Shown: piece by piece, positions 1 to 7,886 of the stretch
Numbering within the stretch: the first letter of the stretch is position 1
Layout: each line of letters starts with the position of its first letter
NCBI RefSeq assembly: GCF_031461075.1
Contig: NZ_JAVKPK010000023.1
Location: 1 to 52,984, forward strand
DNA length: 52,984 nucleotides
Direction of reading: 5' to 3'
Source of the DNA: Methanosarcina baikalica
GTDB lineage: Archaea; Halobacteriota; Methanosarcinia; Methanosarcinales; Methanosarcinaceae
Made by a program: the position numbers and the translations under genes
Notes under the pieces: generated by a model
What the model was told of the DNA's origin: nothing
The model's input: only the letters and a program-made list of their open reading frames with translations
Database searches by the model: none

Positions 1-16
1 TATACGAATTTTACAC

Positions 17-76
17 TTGCACTAAAAGTCTAAAATCTGCACCTAATGTCAAGAGAAAATGGTACTTTAAGTGCAA
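17..76. promoter_or_regulatory. Imperfect inverted repeat and TATA-like box before the nitroreductase gene
   Basis: Arms at 17-28 and 65-76 match as an inverted repeat in 11 of 12 positions (TTGCACTAAAAG against CTTTAAGTGCAA). A TATA-like run TTTTTATAA lies at about 104-112, very close to the start codon at 126, so a transcript would have almost no leader. The repeat could be an operator, but nothing shows which protein would bind. Confidence 0.25.
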
Positions 77-125
77 AGCCGCATTCAACAAAAGATTTTT
101 ATAACCGTCGTTTAGAACAAAACTT

Positions 126-1037
126 ATGGCCATCCCCACTGCCAGACATTCTGAAACCGCAACTGTCAGGATCGATTATGAGAAGTGTAAGGCTTGCGGC
201 CTCTGTGCTAAAGTCTGCAAAGGAGCCCCTCTCTACCTTGAAAACGATAAAGTATGGGTCGACCAAACCCGCTATTTTGGCTGCATCGGCTGCGGGCACT
301 GTGCTGCAGTTTGCCCCACAGGAGCCATCGTAGTTGAAGGAAGAGAAATATCCCAGACTTCCTTTATGGACATCCCTGCCAAAGAAAACCGAGCAGAGAA
401 TGAAGAACTTATGGCTCTCATGCTTGCCAGACGTAGCATCCGGGAATTCGAAGAGAGGGAAGTTGAGCAGAAAAAAATAGACCGAATCCTGGCAGCAGCA
501 AGCATGGCACCCATGGGAATTCCACCATCAGATGTTGAAGTCCTGGTTATAAACGGAAAAGAAAAAGTAAGGGAATTTTCCGACGACATGTTAGAGCATA
601 TGAAAAGCCAGAAATGGATATTTTCAAAACCTGCACTTCTCCTGATGCGGCCTTTCATGAAGAGGGAAGAGTATGAAGTCCTGGACAAATTCATGTATCC
701 GGCGATAGAAATCTTTGAAGAAATGAGAAAAGAAGATACTGATTACCTGCTCTACGGAGCCTCCCTTGCGATGTACTTCCACGCCTCTCCTTATGCTGAT
801 CCAGCAGATCCTTTTATCACGGCCACCTATGCAATGCTTGCAGCTGAAACCCTGGACCTTGGAAGCTGCATGATAGGGACCATAGGCCCAATGCTGAAAA
901 ATGGAGGCAAAAAAGTGAAAGAAAAGTACGGAATCAATCCCCGAAACCAGCCCGGAATAATGATAATTTTCGGTTACCCTGCAGTAAAGTACAGGCGTGC
1001 TATTCGAAGAAATCTCGCAAAAATCCATTATTTTTGA
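126..1037 (+). CDS. Ferredoxin-nitroreductase fusion protein (FMN-dependent family)
   Basis: This 303-residue protein joins an N-terminal 2x[4Fe-4S] ferredoxin module to a nitroreductase fold. The clusters are seen as Cys21, 24, 27, 31 (CKACGLCAKVC) and Cys53, 56, 59, 63 (CIGCGHCAAVCP). The nitroreductase part runs from about residue 85 (LMLARRSIREFEER, the usual FMN-binding start) to the C terminus. Such fusions are common in methanogens and clostridia and are thought to be flavin reductases fed by low-potential electrons; the substrate is unknown. The ATG at 126 keeps the whole ferredoxin module. No co-oriented neighbour is close, so it is probably monocistronic. Domain call is firm, substrate is open. 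Confidence 0.9.
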   Translation: MAIPTARHSETATVRIDYEKCKACGLCAKVCKGAPLYLENDKVWVDQTRYFGCIGCGHCAAVCPTGAIVVEGREISQTSFMDIPAKENRAENEELMALMLARRSIREFEEREVEQKKIDRILAAASMAPMGIPPSDVEVLVINGKEKVREFSDDMLEHMKSQKWIFSKPALLLMRPFMKREEYEVLDKFMYPAIEIFEEMRKEDTDYLLYGASLAMYFHASPYADPADPFITATYAMLAAETLDLGSCMIGTIGPMLKNGGKKVKEKYGINPRNQPGIMIIFGYPAVKYRRAIRRNLAKIHYF

Positions 1038-1056
1038 AAGAGGAATTTCTCTTTTC
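1038..1056 (+). terminator. Weak hairpin plus T-rich tail after the nitroreductase gene
   Basis: AAGAG (1038-1042) pairs with CTCTT (1049-1053) across a six-base loop, directly after the stop codon, and is followed by a T-rich stretch. This fits an archaeal U-tract terminator but the stem is short. Confidence 0.3.
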
Positions 1057-1531
1057 TTAAACTTCTATTTGATTAGCTTAACCTACGTTTGAATTTTCCA
1101 GACCCAAAGTAGACTCTTTTTTCCCTTCAAATTCACCTTCATTTCAACCGGAACTCTGTTAATGGAGCATTCAAAATTGATGCAGTGGATGAGAGAGGAA
1201 GGTAAAAACTTGTGATTTCTGGATAAGCATGTGAGAAATGATCCTTTCTAGAAGACCAATTTCATAATAACTGGTCCTCTATAGGAGACCATTCTGAGAA
1301 AAATCTGATATTTTAAGAAAATACAACTTGATTCTGCAAAAGGGATACTGAGAATCAGCCAAAAACCTTCGCCCTGATTGTGTGAGTACCATACCCCTAC
1401 CTTTCCTGTTTCGTCCGCTTTTGAAAGGTCTGAGTCATACAAAAACTGAAATGAAACAAAAAAATAAGAAGCGGAATCAACATAAGACTATACTATATCA
1501 CTAAAAGATGTCACTAAATGGGGAAGGGAAA
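1057..1531. other. Intergenic region without a supported gene
   Basis: No convincing gene is seen. A minus-strand open frame at 1248-1442 has no family resemblance that I trust. A TATA-like stretch (ctatactatatc, about 1488-1499) precedes the next gene. Confidence 0.5.
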
Positions 1532-2077
1532 ATGAAAGGAAACACACCCAGAATAAAACTCTATATCGCAGCAAGCCTTGACGGTTTCATAGCCAGAGAA
1601 AATGGCAGCATCGACTGGTTAACCAGATACGAAAACGACTCCGAAACAGACTATGGCTATTCCCAATTTTATTCATCAATAGGCACGGTCCTTATGGGCA
1701 GAAAAACCTATGAACAGGTCCTGGAATTCGGAGAATGGCCCTATGGGGAGAAAAAGTCATACGTATTTACCAGACAAAAAGAACCTATGCGCCACGAAAA
1801 TAACGTAGAATTCGTTTCCGGAGACATCGGGGAGTTTGTGCGCCAGCTAATGGAAAATACTGAGAAGGATATCTGGCTCGTGGGAGGCTCACAGCTTATC
1901 AAGACGTTTTTTGAAGAAAACCTTGTTCAGGATATGATTGTTTTTGTGGTCCCCATTATTCTTGGAAGTGGAATTCCACTGTTTGATCAAATTGGAAGAG
2001 AGATAAAGCTCAGGACTGAAAGGGTAGAAAGGTACGAGAATGGGCTGGTGAGTGTTGAGTATAAAATAGAGGAATAA
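1532..2077 (+). CDS. RibD C-terminal / dihydrofolate reductase-like reductase
   Basis: The protein (181 residues from ATG 1532) starts with KLYIAASLDGFIARENGSID, the typical opening of the RibD-C/DHFR-like family, and contains VLMGRKTYEQVL and WLVGGSQL, which match the NADPH-binding elements of these small reductases. Family members reduce pteridine- or pyrimidine-like substrates; the actual substrate here is unknown. I prefer ATG 1532 over ATG 1508 because GGGGAAGGG sits just before 1532 while nothing like a ribosome site precedes 1508. It stands alone between gaps on both sides. It is not the dedicated riboflavin RibD, which would carry a deaminase domain or a different context. Confidence 0.8.
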   Translation: MKGNTPRIKLYIAASLDGFIARENGSIDWLTRYENDSETDYGYSQFYSSIGTVLMGRKTYEQVLEFGEWPYGEKKSYVFTRQKEPMRHENNVEFVSGDIGEFVRQLMENTEKDIWLVGGSQLIKTFFEENLVQDMIVFVVPIILGSGIPLFDQIGREIKLRTERVERYENGLVSVEYKIEE

Positions 2078-2146
2078 TATAACAAAATAATAAACTATAA
2101 ACACTCAAAGTTTTAGATAGGAATAATATCGTTATTGAGTGATTTA

Positions 2147-3076
2147 ATGGTAATTCCAGATTATCAATCCGTAATGCTCCCTTTGCTAAGATATGCAAGA
2201 GACAGCAGAGAGCATCGAATCCACGATGCAGTAGAAAGCTTAGCTAAAGAATTCGGGTTAAGTGAAGGGGAAAGGAAGGAGCTACTGCCAAGCGGCCAGC
2301 AAGCTGTTTTTAAGAACAGAGTCGGATGGGCTAGCACTTATTTGAAAAAAGCCGGATTATTGAATTCCGGAAAGAAGGGGTATTTTACCATCACTCAAAA
2401 AGGACTGGATATTCTTAAAGAAAATCACACTTCGATTGATGTTGATTTTTTAAAACGATATGAGGAATTTAATAAGTTTTACAACGGAGATAAACAAATT
2501 GTAATTGATAAACCCGGTATTCTCAGCATAGAATGCATAGAAAGAAAAGAAGACCTTGATCCCGAAGAATTCCTCGAAATCGCGTACCAAAAACTTCACA
2601 CTGAACTGGTTTCCGAAGTCCTCTCTACCATAAAGAAATGCTCAGCCAACTTTTTTGAATCACTGGTGATTGATGTCCTGACAAAAATGGGGTATGGAGG
2701 TTCAAGATCAGATGCCGGAAAAGCAGTCGGCAAAAGCCACGATGGGGGCATTGACGGTATTATAAAAGAAGACAGGCTTGGACTTGATGTCATTTATATC
2801 CAGGCAAAACGCTGGGAAGGCACAGTAGCAAGACCTGAGATCCAGAAATTCGCCGGAGCCTTGATAGGAAAGAAGGCAAAGAAGGGAGTTTTCATAACGA
2901 CTTCGAGCTTTTCAAAAGAAGCTATCGAATATGCCGATCTTACAGAGAACATTGTTTTGATTGATGGGGAAATGCTTGCAAGGCTAATGATTGAATATGA
3001 CGTAGGAGTTTCGAAAGTAAAGTTTTACGACATAAAAAAGATGGATACGGATTATTTTGAAGACGGAGTAATATGA
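2147..3076 (+). CDS. mrr: Mrr-family restriction endonuclease
   Basis: This is a two-domain Mrr-type protein of 309 residues. The N-terminal part (MVIPDYQSVMLPLLRYARD) is the Mrr_N winged-helix DNA-recognition module. The C-terminal half has the PD-(D/E)XK nuclease core: FFESLVIDVLTKMGYGG, GGIDGIIKED and IYIQAKRW (the D...QAK catalytic set), then GVFITTSSFSKEA. Mrr enzymes cut DNA with foreign methylation. A TTG at 2135 would add four residues; the family usually begins at the MxIPDYQS methionine, so ATG 2147 is chosen. No methylase gene lies beside it, which fits a type IV, modification-dependent enzyme. It is flanked on its 3' side by a large inverted repeat. Confidence 0.88.
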   Translation: MVIPDYQSVMLPLLRYARDSREHRIHDAVESLAKEFGLSEGERKELLPSGQQAVFKNRVGWASTYLKKAGLLNSGKKGYFTITQKGLDILKENHTSIDVDFLKRYEEFNKFYNGDKQIVIDKPGILSIECIERKEDLDPEEFLEIAYQKLHTELVSEVLSTIKKCSANFFESLVIDVLTKMGYGGSRSDAGKAVGKSHDGGIDGIIKEDRLGLDVIYIQAKRWEGTVARPEIQKFAGALIGKKAKKGVFITTSSFSKEAIEYADLTENIVLIDGEMLARLMIEYDVGVSKVKFYDIKKMDTDYFEDGVI

Positions 3077-3114
3077 GAAGGGATTAATCCTCCGGTTCTG
3101 GCAAAACCGTAAGC

Positions 3115-3286
3115 TCATTTGTGTTTGAGCTCATCCCAGAACTAGAATTTCCGTCTATAACTCTCATATTCCGAATAATCAATCAAGGTTTATGATCATG
3201 AAAATTATTTATGAAACCAATGATTGAGAATAAAATTGGTTTTGAGATGAGCTCAAACACAAATGAACCAACCCAATAAATAATTT
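3115..3286. repeat. Nested inverted repeats downstream of mrr
   Basis: A perfect 21-bp inverted repeat has arms at 3115-3135 and 3246-3266. Two more pairs lie inside or across it: AAACCAAT (3214-3221) with ATTGGTTT (3235-3242), and AAATTATTTAT (3202-3212) with ATAAATAATTT (3276-3286). No transposase frame is present. It may be a remnant of a small non-autonomous element or a structured RNA end; I cannot tell which. Confidence 0.7.
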
Positions 3287-3707
3287 CTTTCAACAAATAT
3301 ATATACTTGAAGGTTAATGATTAGTTCGATTTCAAACCAATGTTGATACTCAAAAACGCGCCAAATATAAATATACAAAAATAGAAATATTACTGGATAT
3401 TATAAGTTAAGAACATCGGAGCATTTATAGAGGGCAGGATAGAATATATTATATAAAATTTGAATTTTCCTCATTTAAGAATAAAGTTTCCATTTCATAG
3501 AATTCAGAATTAATTATAGATAAATAAGGAAACTAGAATAACACAATTGTATCAACTTACCTTATGCAGGATAAAAAAATATATACCTGCAGTCAGAATG
3601 TATATTACTGATTTTATTTGATCTAACTTAACAAAAAAGTTCAGAGCATAGGAAATCAAAGACCGAAAACCCAGACATTAGCCTGGGAGGACGTCGTGTG
3701 AGAAGTC
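3287..3707. other. AT-rich intergenic region before htpX
   Basis: No gene is seen. An AT-rich TATA-like run (aaaaaatatatacc, about 3575-3588) may be the htpX promoter. Just before htpX, CCCAG (3670-3674) pairs with CTGGG (3683-3687); the GGGAGG at 3685-3690 overlaps this hairpin but lies 17 nt from the start codon, far for a ribosome site. Confidence 0.4.
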
Positions 3708-4568
3708 ATGAAGAACATGTTTAAAACTACAATTTTGCTTGCTGCCCTTACAGGTCTCCTGGTTCTAATAGGAGACTACTTCGGCGGAACAAGCGGAATG
3801 ATTATTGCATTCGCGTTTGCAGTAATTCTCAATTTCGGAAGCTACTGGTACAGTGACAAGATAGTCCTCAAGATGTACAAAGCAAAGGAAGTTTCCCCTG
3901 CGGAAGCCCCGAACCTGCACAGGATCGTGGATGGACTGGTTATGAAATCAGGACTACCAAAACCCAAAGTGTACATCGTTGAGTCTGGCATGCCAAATGC
4001 CTTTGCAACCGGCAGAGACCCAAAGCATGCAGCTGTGGCTGCTACGACCGGAATTCTTGAGTTGCTCTCTTATGAAGAGATTGAAGGCGTGCTGGCACAC
4101 GAACTGGCACATGTAAAGAACAGGGATACCCTGATAAGCGCAATAGCTGCAACCCTTGCAGGTGTTGTCACAATGCTGGCTAATATGGCGCAGTGGGCTG
4201 CAATATTTGGCGGCTTTGGCGGCAGAGATGATGACAACGGGGGAATCGTGGGCCTTATCGCAATGGCCATTGTGGCACCTATTGCTGCAACTTTGATCCA
4301 GCTTGCAATCTCAAGGTCAAGAGAATTTGCAGCAGATGCAGAAGGAGCTAGCATGTGCAGAAAACCCTGGGCTCTTGCCAGTGCTCTTGAAAAACTCGAG
4401 GATGGGAATTCCCATTACAAGCCAAGTGTTTCGGATGTGCAGGCAAAGGAAAGCAGCGCCCATATGTTTATTGTCAATCCTCTCAAGGGAGGCGCGATTC
4501 AGTCTCTCTTCAGGACTCACCCGGTAACCGAGGAGAGGGTAAAGCGTCTGAGAGCTATGAGGTTCTGA
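3708..4568 (+). CDS. htpX: Zinc metalloprotease HtpX homologue (M48 family)
   Basis: HtpX is a membrane-bound zinc protease that degrades misfolded membrane proteins. The 286-residue length is normal. Hydrophobic segments are seen at about 7-22, 28-45, 145-165 and 183-203. The zinc site is HELAH at residues 131-135 with the third ligand Glu206 in SREFAADAEGA. The conserved NAFATGR motif precedes the catalytic helix. The active site should face the cytoplasm. The gene appears monocistronic: a pyrimidine-rich tract (about 4575-4665) follows the stop codon, fitting U-rich termination. No neighbouring gene is obviously linked to quality control, although Hsp20 and Cdc48 genes occur elsewhere in the window. 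Confidence 0.95.
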   Translation: MKNMFKTTILLAALTGLLVLIGDYFGGTSGMIIAFAFAVILNFGSYWYSDKIVLKMYKAKEVSPAEAPNLHRIVDGLVMKSGLPKPKVYIVESGMPNAFATGRDPKHAAVAATTGILELLSYEEIEGVLAHELAHVKNRDTLISAIAATLAGVVTMLANMAQWAAIFGGFGGRDDDNGGIVGLIAMAIVAPIAATLIQLAISRSREFAADAEGASMCRKPWALASALEKLEDGNSHYKPSVSDVQAKESSAHMFIVNPLKGGAIQSLFRTHPVTEERVKRLRAMRF

Positions 4569-4980
4569 GAAGATTTCTCAAACCTTTATTTCTTTCCTTT
4601 TGTTCCAATTCATTCTCTTCAGTTCCTTTTCCTTCACTTTTTTCTTCAATCTCTTTTCTTCAATTTATTATCTGGTTACTCTTATCCAGATCTTTTTTTG
4701 TCCGGAATTTTTTTAAGATAAGCGTGATATATGCTATCAATGTACACAGTAAGGTTTTCAGATTGTACCTGAGAGAAAGCACTTGTAAAAGAAAGTGATA
4801 GATAAAGAAGAAGGATAAAAAAGGATAAAGAAAAAGGATAAAGAAAAAAAGATAAAGAAAAAGGATAAAGAATAACAACTCTAAGGGAAAAAAACTGGCA
4901 AAAATCAGAAGGATATTTTTATAATTGAATTATGATATGAATTGTCCACACCCTATCCTGATTTTATCGGGGAGTTTTCA
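4569..4980. other. Intergenic region with purine-rich tandem repeats
   Basis: A pyrimidine-rich stretch follows htpX. At about 4801-4872 the + strand is a run of imperfect units of the type AAAGGATAAAG repeated about five times. No open frame is supported. The thyA start region ends this gap. Confidence 0.6.
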
Positions 4981-5634
4981 ATGGAAGACAGGTTTGAGAT
5001 TGGCAGGATCATCAGGGCAAAAAGTATCTCTGATGCATGGTATCGCGGGCTTAATATCATCTGGAATCACGGAACTGTGATTACTGATGAGAGAGGAAGC
5101 CAGATCAGGGAATTCATGGATTTGATGGTAGTAATTGAAAATCCCTATACTGACAGGATTCCTGCAGATACGGCCTGGAACGAGGAAAGGCTTGAAGAGT
5201 ACGCAAAACAACTTATTTCGGGAGAGAACGCACAGGACTTCGAGTACACGTATGGGCAGCGTCTTCGGAACTGGAACGGAAAAGTAGACCAGATAGAGTA
5301 CGTTATCGAAAAGCTGCAGGAAAGCCCTACCTCCAGGCGAGCAATAGCTATCACCTGGATTCCTCCTATAGATACGAAAGTTAATGAAGTTCCCTGTATG
5401 ATGCTCGATGACTTTAAGATCAGGGATGGAAAAGTACATCTCACTACTCTATTCAGAAGCCATGATTTCGGGGGAGCTTACCCGGCAAACCTTTACGGGC
5501 TCTCGAAACTTCTCGAGTACGTAGCTGACAGGGTAGGAGTAGAACCCGGAACGATCACTACTATCAGCATTTCAGCGCATGTCTATGATCATGATTGGGA
5601 GCTCGTGGAAAATATTGTAAAAGGTGTGAGCTAA
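4981..5634 (+). CDS. thyA: Archaeal-type thymidylate synthase (ThyA family)
   Basis: The protein (217 residues from ATG 4981) belongs to the short archaeal thymidylate synthases that make dTMP from dUMP by transfer of a one-carbon unit, in methanogens probably from a pterin of the tetrahydrosarcinapterin type. Visible motifs are TYGQRLRNW, SPTSRRAIAITW (phosphate-binding Arg pair), the nucleophile Cys in NEVPCMML, and SHDFGGAYPANLYGL (substrate-binding Asn region). ATG 4981 is chosen over TTG 4942 because GGGGAG at 4969-4974 is six bases upstream. It lies about 100 bp before aroA on the same strand, so the two may share a transcript, though their pathways differ. Confidence 0.88.
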   Translation: MEDRFEIGRIIRAKSISDAWYRGLNIIWNHGTVITDERGSQIREFMDLMVVIENPYTDRIPADTAWNEERLEEYAKQLISGENAQDFEYTYGQRLRNWNGKVDQIEYVIEKLQESPTSRRAIAITWIPPIDTKVNEVPCMMLDDFKIRDGKVHLTTLFRSHDFGGAYPANLYGLSKLLEYVADRVGVEPGTITTISISAHVYDHDWELVENIVKGVS

Positions 5635-5735
5635 AATTTTAATCATATCCAAGAGAATCATATTCAGAAGGCTAGAAGTAAGCACTTGAATCTCAGGAAA
5701 AGTCTAAAATAAGAAATATAAGAGTTCTGGTACAT

Positions 5736-7028
5736 ATGCGTATTTCTATAAACAAATCCTCAATCAAAGGGGAAGTCTTTGCCCCGCCTTCAAAGAGTTA
5801 TACTCACAGGGCTATAACCCTGGCAGCCCTCTCAAAAGAGTCAATCATCAGACGTCCCCTGATTTCCGCAGATACTCTTGCTACAATCCGGGCTTCCGAG
5901 ATGTTCGGGGCTTCGATTGAAAGGGAGGAAGAGAATCTCATCATTCATGGAGTTAATGGAAAACCCCATGTTCCGGAAGATGTAATTGATGCTGCGAATT
6001 CAGGGACAACACTTCGCTTCATGACCGCAGTAGCATCCCTTACTGATGGGATTACAGTGCTTACAGGAGATTCCTCCCTTCGCACCCGGCCAAATGGACC
6101 TCTTCTCGAAGTTCTCAACAGGTTGGGTGTAAAAGCCTGCTCTACCAGGGGAAACGAGAGGGCTCCGCTTGTAGTCAAAGGCGGGCTTGAGGGAACAAAG
6201 GTGAATATTGACGGCTCTATAAGTTCCCAGTTTATTTCTGCCCTTCTAATAACCTGTCCACTTACCGAAAACAATACTACCCTTTCCATTACAGGTAGAC
6301 TTAAGTCAAAGCCCTATGTGGAAGTAACTATTGAGATGCTTGAACTGGCAGGAGTCAAAATCCATACAGATGATAACGACAATATCAGGTTCATCATTCC
6401 TGGAAAACAGAAATATGATCTCAAAGAGTATACCATTCCAGGCGATTTTTCCTCTGCATCTTACTTGCTTGCAGCTGCAGCTATGACAGATAAGTCTGAA
6501 ATTACGGTTAAAAACCTCTTCCCCTCAAAACAGGGAGACAAGGTAATTATTGAAACTCTCAAACAAATGGGAGCAGACATCGCATGGGACAGAGAAACAG
6601 GTATAGTAGTCGTAAGGGGAGGAAAACGACTAAAAGCTATAACCTTTGACGCCGGTGCAACCCCTGACCTTGTCCCTACAGTTGCTGTCCTGGCTTCAGT
6701 TGCTGAAGGAACAAGCAGAATTGAAAATGCCGAACATGTAAGATATAAGGAAACGGACAGGCTGTGCGCCCTTGCGACCGAACTTCCGAAATTTGGAGTC
6801 CGTCTTAAAGAAGAGAGGGATAGTCTGACAATCACCGGAGGAAAACTACAGGGAGCAGATGTCCATGGCTGGCATGACCACAGGATTGTCATGGCTCTTG
6901 CAATGGCGGGAATGATGGCAGGAAATACAACAATTGACACTACAGAGGCTGTATCCATCTCTTATCCGGATTTCTTTAAAGATATGTGCAACCTTGGAGC
7001 AAAAATGGAGAATATTTCGGAAAAATAA
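5736..7028 (+). CDS. aroA: 3-phosphoshikimate 1-carboxyvinyltransferase (EPSP synthase)
   Basis: EPSP synthase joins phosphoenolpyruvate to shikimate 3-phosphate, the sixth step of the shikimate pathway. The 430 residues are the normal size. Clear signatures are PPSKSYTHRAITLAAL (N-terminal Lys for PEP), NSGTTLRFMTAVASL, the SSQFISALL phosphate site, RYKETDRLCAL, and HDHRIVMALAMAG near the C terminus. The rest of the shikimate enzymes in this window lie in a separate operon at 40-45 kb, so the pathway is split. It converges on the mcr operon, and a strong 12-bp hairpin follows about 95 bp after its stop. Confidence 0.96.
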   Translation: MRISINKSSIKGEVFAPPSKSYTHRAITLAALSKESIIRRPLISADTLATIRASEMFGASIEREEENLIIHGVNGKPHVPEDVIDAANSGTTLRFMTAVASLTDGITVLTGDSSLRTRPNGPLLEVLNRLGVKACSTRGNERAPLVVKGGLEGTKVNIDGSISSQFISALLITCPLTENNTTLSITGRLKSKPYVEVTIEMLELAGVKIHTDDNDNIRFIIPGKQKYDLKEYTIPGDFSSASYLLAAAAMTDKSEITVKNLFPSKQGDKVIIETLKQMGADIAWDRETGIVVVRGGKRLKAITFDAGATPDLVPTVAVLASVAEGTSRIENAEHVRYKETDRLCALATELPKFGVRLKEERDSLTITGGKLQGADVHGWHDHRIVMALAMAGMMAGNTTIDTTEAVSISYPDFFKDMCNLGAKMENISEK

Positions 7029-7123
7029 GTAGCATCCAGAATTGAGACTTGCAGGATCTCTAACTGCAGGACTCATCTTTAATTTTGATCTAACTGAGGT
7101 TTTGCCATTTTCCATAAAATCCC

Positions 7124-7150
7124 TTATTTTCAAATAATATTTGAAAATAA
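7124..7150 (+). terminator. Perfect 12-bp AT-rich hairpin downstream of aroA
   Basis: TTATTTTCAAAT (7124-7135) pairs perfectly with ATTTGAAAATAA (7139-7150) across a 3-base loop. It lies in the gap between two converging genes, so it could end aroA transcripts or act from either strand. Confidence 0.55.
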
Positions 7151-7839
7151 AGCTTATTTTGTAAAAAAATTTGTTTAAAACAGGTTAAAACCAATTTAAT
7201 GTAATATTATGCCAATAATTCTAAATAAAGAGATTTTTAGTCGTTTAATAGCGAGAAAAACTACGTTTGAATTTTAAACACATAATAAATATTTATATTT
7301 TTATGCAATTTGTATACATAAATCATACCAAATGCTAATTTTCTAAGCATATATAATATTAATTGAGTTCTCACAGCCAGATTCCGTATTTGGCGGCATT
7401 TAGCAGTTCAATTTTAGAGGTTTTAGATGTGATTTTTTTACAAAATAAGCAGTTATAATCTATTTTTTTGCTTTTAAAGCATTTTTGTCAATTTTGGCAA
7501 AACCTCAACTATGTTCATAGAGAAGTGAATTCTCGAATTTCGCCGTTTTTCTTGTATTACATGTTTTTCAGGCTTTTTGTTCATTAATTTTGACTATTTT
7601 ATGGATTTATAATTTATTCGAGCTTTGATTTCTTATTAGAGCTTTAAAAGCTCCCTTTTTTTGAATTGATCTTTCAAAAATCCAAAAAGGCTGTTCCATC
7701 TGAATGGGTAATCGGAAAAAGTAAAGGAAGAAAACCAAAGTACGGAGATAATGAGAAAGTGGAATATATAAATTTAATGAAACAAAGCAATTTCAGGAAA
7801 AGCAGTACAGAAAAGCAGGTATAGAAAAAAGAAACAAAA
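7151..7839. other. Non-coding gap between aroA and mcrA with further hairpins
   Basis: No protein gene is supported. On the + strand, GCTTT-T-AAAGC (7470-7480) and GAGCTT-TAA-AAGCTC (7639-7653) are each followed by T runs, a terminator-like form with no coding gene directly upstream. A 13-bp perfect inverted pair joins 7095-7107 and 7495-7507. A small RNA is possible but not shown. Confidence 0.4.
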
Positions 7840-7859
7840 AGTAGGCCAGAAGGCCTACT
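7840..7859 (-). terminator. Terminator of the mcr operon
   Basis: An 8-bp perfect stem AGTAGGCC (7840-7847) / GGCCTACT (7852-7859) with a 4-base loop lies 27 bp past the mcrA stop. Read on the minus strand it is followed by TTTTTG, a classical hairpin plus U run. Confidence 0.8.
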
Positions 7860-7886
7860 CCGTTTTAAGATGTTCATTTGTTGAGA

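Noticed and set aside
1248..1442. Minus-strand 64-codon open frame, faintly like a sensor-kinase end
   Set aside because: The resemblance to histidine kinase C termini fails on inspection; no motif is intact and no ribosome site is visible.
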